Origin: Janibacter limosus
Lineage (GTDB): Bacteria > Actinomycetota > Actinomycetes > Actinomycetales > Dermatophilaceae
DNA length: 64,000 nucleotides
Reading direction: 5' to 3'
Assembly: GCF_004295485.1 (NCBI RefSeq)
Contig: NZ_CP036164.1
Span: 1,240,001-1,304,000, forward strand
A program made the translations under genes and the position numbers. Positions 42,065 to 52,980 of the stretch are shown piece after piece. The stretch's first letter is position 1. Every line of letters begins with the position of its first letter. A model generated the notes under the pieces. The model was not told the origin of the DNA, searched no databases, and was given only the letters and a program-made list of their open reading frames with translations.

Positions 42065-42979
42065 TCAGTCGGTCGAGGGGAGGGGCTCAGGGCTTCTCGA
42101 CAGGACGATCGCCCGGACGATGACGACGACGAGGGCACTGGCGCCGAACATGTGGGCCAGGACGAGGACCTCTGGGAGGTCGGTCAGGTACTGCACATAG
42201 CCGATCAGGCCCTGCGCGAGCGTCACCATCAGGACGACCCACCAGGCGCGGGCCGGGCCGGCGGCGCGCTCGGTGAGCTTCGCCCCCAGCCAGACGGCCA
42301 CGCAGATCCCGATGAAGAGCATCACCGCGTCGGCGTGCAGCCACGAGATGGTGCGCGGGTCGAAGCCGGTGCGGGCCGGGGTGTCGGCGTCGCCCGAGTG
42401 CGGTCCGGAGCCGGTGACGATGGTGCCGAGCACGAGGACCACCGCGGCGACCGTGGCCAGCACCCACTGCAGCCTCCCGACGAGCGGGTGGAGCATCGAG
42501 CGGGTCGCCCCACCGGGCTGCTGGTGACGCCAGTACAGCCAGGCGGAGACCGTCACGAGAGCCATCGAGCACAGGAAGTGGAAGGCCACGATCCACGGGT
42601 TGAGGCCGGTGAGCACCGTGATGCCGCCGACGATCGCCTGGGCGCCGACGCCGGCCAGCACGACCCACGCGGCCCGGATCAGCTCAGGACGCTCACGGGC
42701 CCAGCGGTAGAGACCCCACAGCACGAGCAGGGCCAGGAACCCGACCACGCCGGTGAGCGTGCGGTTGCCGAACTCGATGATCTTGTGGATGCCCTGCTCC
42801 TGCTCCACGGTCGGCACGTACGACCCGGGCACGCATTGCGGCCAGGTCGGGCAGCCGAGGCCCGAGCCGGTCAGGCGGACGAGCCCACCCGTGACGACGA
42901 TGCCGACCTCGGCGATCAGGTTGAGCAGGAGCAGGCGGGGCAGCCACCTGCGGGCTGCCGAGGAGAGGGTCTGTGACAC
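42065..42979 (-). CDS. ctaA: Heme A synthase (COX15/CtaA)
   Basis: 304-residue COX15/CtaA with about eight membrane helices. VVTGGLVRLTGSGLGCPTWPQCVPG with its Cys pair, HKIIEFGNRTL with a heme-ligand His, WIVAFHFLCSM and SWLHADAVMLFIG carry the conserved His residues. Oxidises heme O from CtaB to heme A. GTG 42979 is chosen since a TACCGT -10 lies 6 bases upstream; another in-frame GTG at 43018 would lie upstream of that promoter. Confidence 0.9.
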   Translation of the reverse strand: MSQTLSSAARRWLPRLLLLNLIAEVGIVVTGGLVRLTGSGLGCPTWPQCVPGSYVPTVEQEQGIHKIIEFGNRTLTGVVGFLALLVLWGLYRWARERPELIRAAWVVLAGVGAQAIVGGITVLTGLNPWIVAFHFLCSMALVTVSAWLYWRHQQPGGATRSMLHPLVGRLQWVLATVAAVVLVLGTIVTGSGPHSGDADTPARTGFDPRTISWLHADAVMLFIGICVAVWLGAKLTERAAGPARAWWVVLMVTLAQGLIGYVQYLTDLPEVLVLAHMFGASALVVVIVRAIVLSRSPEPLPSTD

Positions 42980-42985
42980 GCCACT

Positions 42986-42991
42986 ACGGTA
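42986..42991 (-). promoter_or_regulatory. -10 box TACCGT, leaderless ctaA
   Basis: On the minus strand TACCGT is followed by 6 bases and the ctaA GTG. No ribosome site is present. Confidence 0.45.
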
Positions 42992-43033
42992 TGTCGTAGC
43001 CGAAGGGGAGATGACCACGGGTGGCGAAGGGGG

Positions 43034-43789
43034 TCAGTCCCGCCAGCGGAAGGTCCGCACCACCGCGAGGCTGAGCACGGCACCCCACACGACGAGCACG
43101 GCCCAGGGCAGCAGGGGCACGCCGGAGCCGGTCAGCCCGTCGCGGAAGGCATCGCCCAACGCACCGGAGGGCAGCCACCGCACGATCGCGTCGAGGCCGC
43201 CGATCGTCGTGCCGGGCAGGAGCAGACCACCGACGCCGGCGAGCAGGACCCAGACGAGGTTGGCCAGGGCCAGGACGGCCTCGGCCCGCAGCGCTCCGGC
43301 CAGGAGCAGCGCGAGGGAGACGAAGACCCAGACGCCCAGCGCCGCGGACACGGGTGCCAGAAGCAGGCCGAGCAGGTCCGGCCGCCATCCGAGGGCCGCC
43401 CCGAGGGCACCGAGGACGACGAGCTGGACGAGCGCGACCACGGCCACCGCCACGGCCTTGCCGGCGAGCAGCCCGTCGCTGCCGACGGGTGTCGTCGCGA
43501 GGAGCCGCAGCACGCCGTAGCGACGGTCGAAGGCGGTCTGGATCGCCTGCCCGGTGAAGGCCGTCGAGACGACGGCCAGGGCGAGCACGCCCGGGACGAC
43601 GAGGGCCACGCGGGGCTCCGCCAGGTCCGGGTAGGGCGAGGCGATCAGGGCGACCATGGCCAGGGCGGGCAGCACGAGCGAGACGAGCAGCTGCTCGCCG
43701 TTGCGGGCGAGGATCTCTGCCTCGAAGCGCGCCTGGGCGAGGATGCGGCGCCCCTGCGGCTCCGCGGGGGAGAGGGTGGTCTCAGCCAC
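43034..43789 (-). CDS. ABC-2 type exporter, permease subunit
   Basis: 251-residue membrane protein with about six helices in ABC-2 arrangement; TAFTGQAIQTAFDRRYGVLRLLATTPVGSDGLLAGKA is the conserved cytosolic loop. It overlaps the upstream ATPase gene by eight bases and forms a two-gene exporter. Substrate unknown; its place beside ctaA is common in Actinobacteria and might indicate a role in heme or respiratory assembly (inference). Confidence 0.85.
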   Translation of the reverse strand: MAETTLSPAEPQGRRILAQARFEAEILARNGEQLLVSLVLPALAMVALIASPYPDLAEPRVALVVPGVLALAVVSTAFTGQAIQTAFDRRYGVLRLLATTPVGSDGLLAGKAVAVAVVALVQLVVLGALGAALGWRPDLLGLLLAPVSAALGVWVFVSLALLLAGALRAEAVLALANLVWVLLAGVGGLLLPGTTIGGLDAIVRWLPSGALGDAFRDGLTGSGVPLLPWAVLVVWGAVLSLAVVRTFRWRD

Positions 43790-44489
43790 GGGTTCCTCCG
43801 GTCAGGGCGAAGTAGGCGTCCTCGAGCCGGCCCCCGCCAGCGATGGCGGCGGGCGTGTCGTCCGCAACGACCGTGCCGCGGTCGAGGATGACGATCCGGT
43901 CGGCCAGGCGCTCGGCCTCGTCGAAGCCGTGGGTGGTGACGACCAGGGCGACGCCCTCGTCCCGACGCTCCCGGATCAGGTCCCAGACCGCGAGCCGTGC
44001 GTGCGGGTCCAGCCCGGCGGTCGGCTCGTCGAGGAAGGCGACCTCGGGGTCGCCGAGCAGCGCGGCGGCCAGGGCGACCCGCTGGCGCTGCCCGCCGCTC
44101 AGGCGGCGCACCGGCGTCCGGGCGAAGGGGGTGATGTCCAGGCGGTCGACCAGCTCGTCGATGCGGTGGCTCCGGTAGAGCCGCTGCAGGTGCCCGAGGA
44201 GACGCGCCGCCGAGACGCTCTGCGGCAGGCCGCCGTCCTGGAGCATGACCCCGACCCGGGCGCGGTGGTCGGCGCCGGCCTGCCACGGGTCGACGCCGAG
44301 GACGCGGCAGCTCCCGGAGTCGGGACGTTGGAGGCCCTCGAGGCACTCGATGGTCGTCGTCTTGCCGGCCCCGTTGGGGCCGAGGACGCAGGTGATCTGG
44401 CCCGTCTCGGCAGCCCATGTGGCCCCGTCGACGGCGCGAGTGTCACCGAAGACGCGGCGCAGGTCCTCCACGACGACGGCACGTGTCAC
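43782..44489 (-). CDS. ABC exporter, ATP-binding subunit
   Basis: 235-residue ATPase. Walker A GPNGAGKTTT near residue 40, signature RLSGGQRQRVALAAALLG, Walker B VAFLDEPTAGLD and TTHGFDEAERLAD as H-loop. GTG 44489 lies 8 bases from a TAGACT -10. Divergent from the suf operon. Longer upstream frame is a shadow of sufR. Confidence 0.88.
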   Translation of the reverse strand: MTRAVVVEDLRRVFGDTRAVDGATWAAETGQITCVLGPNGAGKTTTIECLEGLQRPDSGSCRVLGVDPWQAGADHRARVGVMLQDGGLPQSVSAARLLGHLQRLYRSHRIDELVDRLDITPFARTPVRRLSGGQRQRVALAAALLGDPEVAFLDEPTAGLDPHARLAVWDLIRERRDEGVALVVTTHGFDEAERLADRIVILDRGTVVADDTPAAIAGGGRLEDAYFALTGGTRG

Positions 44490-44497
44490 GAGAGGCG

Positions 44498-44503
44498 AGT
44501 CTA
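44498..44503 (-). promoter_or_regulatory. -10 box TAGACT, leaderless ABC ATPase gene
   Basis: On the minus strand TAGACT is followed by 8 bases and GTG 44489. Confidence 0.45.
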
Positions 44504-44542
44504 GGCAGCACGATCGACGGACCCGGGTTAGGGCTCCCTTTG

Positions 44543-44570
44543 TTGCCTTGTCGGGGTAATTACGTAACAT
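44543..44570 (+). promoter_or_regulatory. suf operon promoter and candidate SufR operator
   Basis: -35 TTGCCT (44543-44548), 16-bp spacer, -10 TAACAT (44565-44570), then 6 bases to the sufR GTG (44577), so leaderless. The palindrome TTACGTAA (44560-44567) overlaps the -10; a bound regulator there would block polymerase. SufR autoregulation is known in mycobacteria and cyanobacteria; this particular site is inference. Confidence 0.5.
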
Positions 44571-44576
44571 GGGTGT

Positions 44577-45305
44577 GTGGTTAATTCCTCGCACGTCGAC
44601 AAGGCGCCGTCGGTACCCGACGACGTCAGTCGTGATGCGCGAACCCGTGACCGCGTCCTGGCCGTCATCAGCGAGCAGGGGCCGATCACCGCGGCTGCGC
44701 TGGCCGCACAGCTGGGGCTGACCGCCACCGGCGTGCGCCGCCACCTCGACCAGCTCGCCGAGACGAGTGCCGTGACGAGTCGCGCGCCCCACGCGGGCAA
44801 GCGTGGCCGGGGCCGTCCCGCCAAGGAGTGGGTCGTCGGTGACACCGGTCACGAGCACCTGACCGCCGACTACGACGAGCTGGCTGCTGATGCCATGCGC
44901 TTCCTGCGCCAGACCGGCGGCGAGGACGCCGTGCGCGCCTTCGCCGACCAACGCATCCGCTCCCTCGAGGAGCGGTGCGAGAGCCAGATCGCGGCGGCGG
45001 GCGACGATCCGCACGCCCGCACCGAGGCCCTCGTCGAGGCCCTGCGTGTCGAGGGCTACGCTGCCAGCGCCCGCACGGTCGGCGACGACGTCGTCGTCGG
45101 TCTGCAGCTGTGCCAGGGCCATTGCCCGGTCCAGCACGTCGCCGCGGAGTTCCCCGAGCTGTGCGAGGCGGAGACCGATGCCTTCTCCCGTCTCCTCGGC
45201 GTCCACGTCCAACGCCTGGCCACCCTGGCCCAGGGCGACCACGTCTGCACCACCTTCGTCCCCACCCCGGGGGCGCGTCCCCACACAGAGAGGTCCACCC
45301 GATGA
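44577..45305 (+). CDS. sufR: Fe-S sensing transcriptional repressor SufR
   Basis: 242 residues. A winged helix-turn-helix at about 24-70 ([37 protein letters not shown]) and a C-terminal cluster domain with C179, C183 and C196 ([19 protein letters not shown]), the expected [4Fe-4S] or [2Fe-2S] ligands. Holo-SufR represses the suf operon when clusters are plentiful. Its stop overlaps the sufB ATG (ATGA), so repressor and operon are co-transcribed. Confidence 0.93.
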   Translation: MVNSSHVDKAPSVPDDVSRDARTRDRVLAVISEQGPITAAALAAQLGLTATGVRRHLDQLAETSAVTSRAPHAGKRGRGRPAKEWVVGDTGHEHLTADYDELAADAMRFLRQTGGEDAVRAFADQRIRSLEERCESQIAAAGDDPHARTEALVEALRVEGYAASARTVGDDVVVGLQLCQGHCPVQHVAAEFPELCEAETDAFSRLLGVHVQRLATLAQGDHVCTTFVPTPGARPHTERSTR

Positions 45306-46723
45306 GCACCAACATCGAAGAGCTCAACCCCGGGCTCAAGGACATCGGCCGGTACGAGTACGGCTGGTCCGACAGCGACGCCGCGGGCGCGACGGCCAAG
45401 CGTGGCCTCAACGAGGATGTCGTGCTCGACATCAGCAACCGCAAGAGCGAGCCGCAGTGGATGCGCGACCTGCGCCTGAAGTCCCTGCGCCTCTTCGGCA
45501 AGAAGCCCATGCCGAGCTGGGGGAGCGACCTCACCGGGATCGACTTCCAGAACATCAAGTACTTTGTGAAGTCCACCGAGAACCAGGCCGCCTCGTGGGA
45601 GGAGCTCCCGGAGGACATCCGCAACACCTACGACCGTCTGGGCATCCCGGAGGCGGAGAAGCAGCGCCTCGTCGCCGGCGTCGCCGCCCAGTACGAGTCC
45701 GAGGTCGTCTACCACCAGATCCGCGAGGACCTGGAGCAGCAGGGCGTCATCTTCGTCGACACCGACACCGGGCTGCGCGAGCACGAGGACCTCTTCCGCG
45801 AGTACTTCGGCACCGTCATCCCCGCCGGTGACAACAAGTTCGCCGCGCTCAACACCGCCGTGTGGTCGGGTGGGTCCTTCATCTACGTCCCGCCGGGCGT
45901 GCACGTCGACATCCCGCTGCAGGCCTACTTCCGGATCAACACCGAAAACATGGGCCAGTTCGAGCGGACGCTGATCATCGCCGACGAGGGCTCCTCGGTC
46001 CACTACGTCGAGGGGTGCACCGCGCCCATCTACAGCACCGCGTCGCTGCACAGCGCGGTCGTCGAGATCGTCGTGAAGAAGAACGCCCGGGTGCGCTACA
46101 CGACCATCCAGAACTGGTCCAACAACGTCTACAACCTCGTCACCAAGCGCACCACGGTCGCCGAGGGCGGGACGATGGAGTGGGTCGACGGCAACATCGG
46201 CTCCAAGGTGACGATGAAGTACCCCGCGTGCTTCCTCATGGGCGAGTACGCGAAGGGGGAGACCCTCTCGATCGCCTTCGCCGGCGAGGGCCAGCACCAG
46301 GACGCGGGCGCCAAGATGGTGCACGCCGCCCCCAACACCTCCAGCTCGATCATCTCCAAGTCGGTGGCACGTGGTGGCGGTCGCACCTCCTACCGGGGCC
46401 TCGTGCAGGTCCTCGAGGGCGCGACCAACAGCAAGTCCAATGTCGTCTGCGACGCACTGCTCGTCGACACGATCAGCCGGTCCGACACCTACCCCTACGT
46501 CGACGTCCGCGAGGACGAGGTGCAGATGGGTCACGAGGCCACGGTCTCCAAGGTGTCCGCCGACCAGCTCTTCTACCTCATGTCCCGCGGGCTCAACGAG
46601 GAGGAGGCCATGGCGACGATCGTGCGTGGCTTCGTCGAGCCCATCGCGCGCGAGCTGCCGATGGAGTACGCCCTCGAGCTCAACCGTCTCATCGAACTCC
46701 AGATGGAAGGAGCCGTCGGCTGA
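45302..46723 (+). CDS. sufB: Fe-S cluster assembly scaffold SufB
   Basis: 473-residue SufB with the beta-helix core: [20 protein letters not shown] [39 protein letters not shown] with a conserved Cys, and [36 protein letters not shown] carrying the second Cys. No intein is present, unlike in M. tuberculosis. Works in the SufBC2D complex. ATG 45302 overlaps sufR. Confidence 0.97.
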   Translation: MSTNIEELNPGLKDIGRYEYGWSDSDAAGATAKRGLNEDVVLDISNRKSEPQWMRDLRLKSLRLFGKKPMPSWGSDLTGIDFQNIKYFVKSTENQAASWEELPEDIRNTYDRLGIPEAEKQRLVAGVAAQYESEVVYHQIREDLEQQGVIFVDTDTGLREHEDLFREYFGTVIPAGDNKFAALNTAVWSGGSFIYVPPGVHVDIPLQAYFRINTENMGQFERTLIIADEGSSVHYVEGCTAPIYSTASLHSAVVEIVVKKNARVRYTTIQNWSNNVYNLVTKRTTVAEGGTMEWVDGNIGSKVTMKYPACFLMGEYAKGETLSIAFAGEGQHQDAGAKMVHAAPNTSSSIISKSVARGGGRTSYRGLVQVLEGATNSKSNVVCDALLVDTISRSDTYPYVDVREDEVQMGHEATVSKVSADQLFYLMSRGLNEEEAMATIVRGFVEPIARELPMEYALELNRLIELQMEGAVG

Positions 46724-47892
46724 TGAGCCTGCTGGCTGACTCGGGCCCCAAGGCCCATACCCATTCCGCGGACACACTTGTCCCCGACCAGTCCCGCGCG
46801 GAGCGCACCCGCTCCTGGCAGGTCTCCGACTTCGACGTGCCCACCGGGCGCGAGGAGGACTGGCGCTTCACCCCGGTCGGTGAGCTGACCGACCTCTTCA
46901 GCGACGCCGGGGACAGCTCCTCGCTCAGCGTCACGCACGAGCTGCCCGAGGGCGTGACCCGCACGAGCGTCTCGGCCGACGAGTTCCGGGGCGCGGGCGT
47001 CCCGCTGCCGGCCGACCGCGCCGCGGCCGTCGCCGCGAGCGGCGACTCGGTGGTCGTCATCGACGTCCCGGCCGAGGCCGAGCTCACCGAGCCGGTGCGC
47101 ATCCGGCTCGACGGTGCGAGTCGAGAGACCGTGCGGTCGCACCACGTCGTGCGCGTCGGTGCCTTCGCCAAGGCGACGGTCGTCGTCGAGCACTCGGGCA
47201 CCAGCGACTACACCGAGCTGCTCTCCGTGGTCTCCGGCGACAGCTCACAGCTGACGATCGTCTCGCTGCAGGACTGGGCCGACGACGCCCACCACCTCGG
47301 CCAGCACGACGTCGTCGTGGGTCGTGACGCCAGCGTGCGGCACATCGCCATCACCATCGGTGGCGGCATCGTGCGACTCAACACCAACGCGACCTACGCC
47401 GGTCCCGGCGGCTCCTTCGAGGGCCTGGGTGTCTACTTCGCCGACGCCGGGCAGCACCTCGAGCACCGGCTCTTCGTCGACCACGAGGCGCCGCACTGCA
47501 CGAGCAATGTCGAGTACAAGGGCGCGCTCCAGGGCGAGACCGCGCACACCGTGTGGGTCGGCGACGTCCTCATCCGCGCGGCGGCCGAGGGCACCGAGAC
47601 CTACGAGCTCAACCGCAACCTCGTGCTGACCGACGGCGCCCGTGCCGACTCCGTCCCCAACCTCGAGATCGAGACGGGCGAGATCATCGGCGCCGGTCAC
47701 GCATCGACGACGGGCCGCTTCGACGACCAGCAGCTGTTCTACCTGCAGTCGCGCGGCATCCCCGAGGACGAGGCCCGTCGCCTCGTCGTGCGCGGCTTCT
47801 TCAACAGCATCGTCCAGCGGGTCGGTGACCCGGAGATCAGCGAGCGCATCATGGCGGCGATCGACGTCGAGCTCGAGGGCGGCGCGGCATGA
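46723..47892 (+). CDS. sufD: Fe-S cluster assembly protein SufD
   Basis: 389-residue SufD, paralogous to SufB: PTGREEDWRFTPV near the N terminus, beta-helix middle, and TGRFDDQQLFYLQSRGIPEDEARRLVVRGFFNSIV at the C terminus. The conserved His of the SufB-D interface is probably in the HLEHRLFVDHEAPHCTSNVEYKG stretch. TGATG overlap with sufB, overlapping ATGA with the next gene. Confidence 0.95.
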   Translation: MSLLADSGPKAHTHSADTLVPDQSRAERTRSWQVSDFDVPTGREEDWRFTPVGELTDLFSDAGDSSSLSVTHELPEGVTRTSVSADEFRGAGVPLPADRAAAVAASGDSVVVIDVPAEAELTEPVRIRLDGASRETVRSHHVVRVGAFAKATVVVEHSGTSDYTELLSVVSGDSSQLTIVSLQDWADDAHHLGQHDVVVGRDASVRHIAITIGGGIVRLNTNATYAGPGGSFEGLGVYFADAGQHLEHRLFVDHEAPHCTSNVEYKGALQGETAHTVWVGDVLIRAAAEGTETYELNRNLVLTDGARADSVPNLEIETGEIIGAGHASTTGRFDDQQLFYLQSRGIPEDEARRLVVRGFFNSIVQRVGDPEISERIMAAIDVELEGGAA

Positions 47893-48224
47893 GTGCCGTC
47901 GCCGAGCCGGACTTCGTCCGGGTCTGCCACCTCGACGAGCTGACGACCGGGGAGGCCGCCAAGGCGGAGGTCTCCGGTCGGGTCATCGCCGTGGTCCGCA
48001 CCGAGGACGGCACCGTCCACGCGATCGACGACGAGTGCACCCACGGCAAGGTCTCGCTCTCCGAGGGCGAGGTCGAGGGCTGCACCATCGAGTGCTGGCT
48101 GCACGGCTCCCGCTTCGACCTGCTCTCCGGCCGGCCCACCAGCCTCCCGGCGACCGTCCCCGTCAGGGTGCACACCGTCCAGGTGAGCGCCGACGGTGAC
48201 GTCCTCGTCGCGCTGGCCGACTGA
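47889..48224 (+). CDS. Rieske-type ferredoxin of the suf operon
   Basis: 111-residue non-heme Rieske ferredoxin: ECTHGKVSLSEG supplies C-x-H and CTIECWLHGSRFDL supplies C-x-x-H, ligands for a [2Fe-2S] cluster. Inserted between sufD and sufC in most actinobacterial suf operons; it may supply electrons for cluster assembly. Overlaps sufD by four bases. Confidence 0.92.
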   Translation: MSAVAEPDFVRVCHLDELTTGEAAKAEVSGRVIAVVRTEDGTVHAIDDECTHGKVSLSEGEVEGCTIECWLHGSRFDLLSGRPTSLPATVPVRVHTVQVSADGDVLVALAD

Positions 48225-48255
48225 CCACACACTTCACGAAGGAAAGACGACGAAC

Positions 48256-50317
<2,062 letters not shown>

Positions 50318-50318
<1 letters not shown>

Positions 50319-50788
50319 TGGACCTCTACCAAGAGCTCATCCTCGACCACTCCAAGCGTCAGTTCGGTCACGGCCTGCGTGAGGGCCACCTGGCCGAGGT
50401 GCACCACGTCAACCCCACCTGTGGTGACGAGGTGACGCTGCGCGTCCACCTCGACGGCACCGGGCACGACGCGACGATCACCGACATCTCCTACGAGGCG
50501 TTGGGCTGCTCGATCTCCATGGCGAGCACCTCGATCCTCGCGGAGGAGGTCACCGGTGACAGCATCGACGACGCGATGGTCGTGCACGAGGCGATGCGTC
50601 AGATGCTCACCAGCCGCGGCAAGAACTCTGGAGACGAAGAGGTCATCGGCGACGGCGTCGCCCTGGCCGGCGTCGCCCAGTACCCGGCACGCGTGAAGTG
50701 TGCTCTGCTGGGCTGGATGGCCCTCACCGACGCGCTGGCCCAGGCCGGCGTCGACATCGCGACCACATCCCAAGGAGAGACCGCATGA
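50318..50788 (+). CDS. sufU: Sulfur relay / scaffold protein SufU
   Basis: 156-residue SufU with zinc ligands C35, D37, C64 and C128 (NPTCGD, LGCSIS, VKCALLGW), and the Gram-positive insertion relative to IscU (DDAMVVHEAMRQML). Accepts persulfide sulfur from SufS. TGATG overlap with sufS. Confidence 0.95.
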
Positions 50789-51114
50789 CTGCCCAGGCAC
50801 CCACCCCGAGCAATGTCGCTGATGTCGAGGAGGCGCTGCGCGACGTCGTCGACCCCGAGCTGGGGATCAACGTCGTCGACCTCGGCCTCGTCTACGGCAT
50901 CACCGTCGACCCGCAGAACCACGCGGTCATCGACATGACCCTCACCTCCGCGGCCTGCCCGCTCACCGACGTCATCGAGGACCAGGTCAACCAGGCGCTC
51001 ACCGACCTGGTCACGGACGCGCGGATCAACTGGGTCTGGATGCCGCCGTGGGGACCGGACAAGATCACCGACGACGGGCGCGAGCAGCTGCGCGCCCTCG
51101 GCTTCAACATCTGA
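50785..51114 (+). CDS. sufT: SufT-like MIP18-family Fe-S assembly factor
   Basis: 109-residue DUF59/MIP18 protein: DVVDPELGINVVDLGLVYGI and LTSAACPLTDVIEDQVNQAL with the conserved Cys. Last core gene of the suf operon; relatives help Fe-S maturation under high demand. ATGA overlap with sufU and AAGGAG upstream. Confidence 0.92.
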   Translation: MTAQAPTPSNVADVEEALRDVVDPELGINVVDLGLVYGITVDPQNHAVIDMTLTSAACPLTDVIEDQVNQALTDLVTDARINWVWMPPWGPDKITDDGREQLRALGFNI

Positions 51115-51125
51115 GTCACCCCAGC

Positions 51126-51701
51126 ATGTCCCGCACCGTCGAGGTGGCCCCGGCCCGCCTCGAGCGGTGGGTCGAAGGCTTTGCAGCCCGGCACGACGGC
51201 GCCACGCGCGCCGACGTGCCGGGCTCCTTCGTGCTCACCGGCGGTGATGGCTCGACGGCCACGGGGGAGCCCTTCGACCATGCCCGCATCGGCGTGGTCC
51301 TCGTGCGCCGCGGAGGTCACGCGGTCGGCCGTGACGAAGGGGGCGACCTCGTCGCCCACACCTGCGGCACCGCCTATGTGCAGGGCAGGACCAAGAAGGG
51401 CGGTTGGTCACAGCAGCGCTACGCCCGGCGGCGCGGCAACCAGGCCGACGGCGTGATCGACAAGGTGAGCGAGCTCGCCCTTCGGCATCTGGAGCCAGGG
51501 AGCGTGGACGCCCTGGTGCTCGGAGGCGACCGGCGCATGGCCGAGCAGGTGCTCGACGACGACCGCCTCGCCCACCTGCGCGACCTGCCGCGCCGGACCC
51601 TGTGGGACCTCCCCGACCCCAGGTTTGCTGTCCTCGAGGAAGCCGCCCGGAGGGCGCGCGCCATACGCATCACCCTCGAGGACGCCAGCGACCGAGGTTG
51701 A
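51126..51701 (+). CDS. acVLRF1-family peptidyl-tRNA hydrolase (Vms1/eRF1-like)
   Basis: 191-residue member of the actinobacterial Vms1-like release factor group. The catalytic loop KKGGWSQQRYARRRGNQA (about 90-107) replaces eRF1's GGQ with GxSQ; Q96 or Q97 would be the hydrolytic Gln. In ribosome-associated quality control, Vms1 relatives cleave peptidyl-tRNA on stalled large subunits; the bacterial role is predicted from structure and family. It starts 11 bases after sufT, so it is probably co-transcribed with the suf genes, a link that is not obvious functionally. Confidence 0.85.
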   Translation: MSRTVEVAPARLERWVEGFAARHDGATRADVPGSFVLTGGDGSTATGEPFDHARIGVVLVRRGGHAVGRDEGGDLVAHTCGTAYVQGRTKKGGWSQQRYARRRGNQADGVIDKVSELALRHLEPGSVDALVLGGDRRMAEQVLDDDRLAHLRDLPRRTLWDLPDPRFAVLEEAARRARAIRITLEDASDRG

Positions 51702-51736
51702 TGGCCGGCACGTGACACCAGCGACGGGCGGTGAGG

Positions 51737-51850
51737 GTCGGCGCAGCATCAAGCCGAAGTCGAGAACGACAACGCGACCACACGACGACGACCCTTCGAG
51801 ACGCTTGCTGCGCAAACTCCTCAGGGACCGGACTTCGGCAGCGCGCCGAC
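51737..51850 (-). repeat. Type A palindromic element carrying a nested type B element
   Basis: Reverse-oriented copy of the type A element: left end GTCGGCGCAGCATCAAGC, right end CTTCGGCAGCGCGCCGAC. A type B element (51791-51829) is inserted in its middle. Together with the next entry it fills the 235-base gap between convergent acVLRF1 and metallopeptidase genes. Confidence 0.8.
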
Positions 51851-51895
51851 CGTCATCGCCGGGAGCGGCCCTTCGACGCCGGCCCTTCGAGACGG

Positions 51896-51933
51896 CCCTT
51901 CGAGACGCTTGCTGCGCAAGCTCCTCAGGGACC
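51896..51933 (-). repeat. Type B hairpin element
   Basis: Read on the minus strand: GGTCCCTGAGGA, hairpin GCTTGC-GCA-GCAAGC, then GTCTCGAAGGG. Partial CCCTTCGAGAC half-copies lie just before it at about 51880-51895. The last bases touch the metallopeptidase stop at 51937. Confidence 0.8.
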
Positions 51934-51936
51934 GGG

Positions 51937-52866
51937 TCAGATGTTGTTGGGGTCGCTGACCTCGAAGGTGTCGCACTGGTTGACGGAGGTGGCGTTCATC
52001 CCGCGCAGCAGCCAGGCCTGACGGGCCTTGGCCGAGCCGTGGGTCCAGGACTCGGGCTGGACGCCACCACCGGACTTCTTCTGGATCTCGTCGTCGCCGA
52101 CGGACTTGGCCGCACCCATGGCGTTGGTGACATCGGCGTCGCTGATGTCGGTGAGCAGCGCCTGGCCCTGGGCGTCCTTGGTCTCGGTGGCGTGCTGGAT
52201 CCACATGCCGGCGAAGCAGTCGGCCATCAGCTCCACGCGTACGGCACCGGAGTCAGCGCCCTGCGGGTCCTTCTGGGCCTCGCCGAGCACACCGTAGACA
52301 TTCTGGATGTGGTGGCCGTACTCGTGCGCGAGGACGTACAGCTCGGCGAGCACGCCGTCCTGGGCCCCGAGCTGCCGCTCCATGATGTCGAAGAAGTCGG
52401 TGTCGATGAAGATCTGCTCGTCGACGGGGCAGTAGAAGGGACCGACCTGGTTGCTCGCGGTGCCGCACTGGGACTGGGTCTGCCCCGTGTAGACGACGAC
52501 CTTGTCGGGTCCGCGGAACTGCTGGTTGGCGTCCTGGAGGGCCTTGGCCAGGTCGGGCTGGTCGCTCCAGAAGTCCTGGAGGCTGTTCTCGCCGAGGACC
52601 ATGAGGCACTCGCGATCGTTCTTGGCATCGGCGCCCGTCTTGCACTTCTCCGCCAGGCGCTGGTCGCTCTGGCCCTGGCCGGTGTCCTGCGGCGCACCAC
52701 CACCGCCGAGCATGTCGCCGTTGCCGGTCAGGACGAGGATCACGGCGATGATCAGGCCGACGATTCCGCCACCTCCGGCGATCACAGGGCCCCGCCCTCG
52801 GCCGCCACCGCCACCGCCGCCGCCCATGCGCGAGGTGTCGAGCGAGGCGTTGTCGTTGATGCTCAT
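51937..52866 (-). CDS. Neutral zinc metallopeptidase (YpfJ family)
   Basis: 309 residues. A Gly-rich cytosolic N terminus (GGGGGGGGRGRG, residues 15-26), one membrane helix at about 29-47, then an extracellular zinc metallopeptidase domain with HEYGHH (H181, E182, H185) and the third-ligand region MADCFAGMW. PEDQ-like CPVDEQIFIDTDFF precedes the motif as in YpfJ proteins. ATG 52866 follows GGAGGA by 7 bases. Function unknown; divergent from the ABC-F gene. Confidence 0.9.
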   Translation of the reverse strand: MSINDNASLDTSRMGGGGGGGGRGRGPVIAGGGGIVGLIIAVILVLTGNGDMLGGGGAPQDTGQGQSDQRLAEKCKTGADAKNDRECLMVLGENSLQDFWSDQPDLAKALQDANQQFRGPDKVVVYTGQTQSQCGTASNQVGPFYCPVDEQIFIDTDFFDIMERQLGAQDGVLAELYVLAHEYGHHIQNVYGVLGEAQKDPQGADSGAVRVELMADCFAGMWIQHATETKDAQGQALLTDISDADVTNAMGAAKSVGDDEIQKKSGGGVQPESWTHGSAKARQAWLLRGMNATSVNQCDTFEVSDPNNI

Positions 52867-52934
52867 GGGTGGTTCCTCCATGGGGCTCGGTCCGGGGGAC
52901 CGGGACGGATGCGGTGACCCGAGGGTCTGCGACT

Positions 52935-52941
52935 TACACTA
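52935..52941. promoter_or_regulatory. Overlapping divergent -10 boxes (metallopeptidase / ABC-F)
   Basis: TACACT on the plus strand (52935-52940) and TAGTGT on the minus strand (52941-52936) overlap by five bases, forming a near-symmetric TACACTA. Leaders of about 35 and 60 bases would result, both with Shine-Dalgarno sequences before the starts. Confidence 0.5.
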
Positions 52942-52980
52942 ACCGGCGACCCACCGTTCGTACGTGCAGGAGAACCACCC

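Noticed and set aside
45302-46723. Intein in SufB, as in M. tuberculosis
   Set aside because: Length (473) and uninterrupted beta-helix motifs show an intact SufB.
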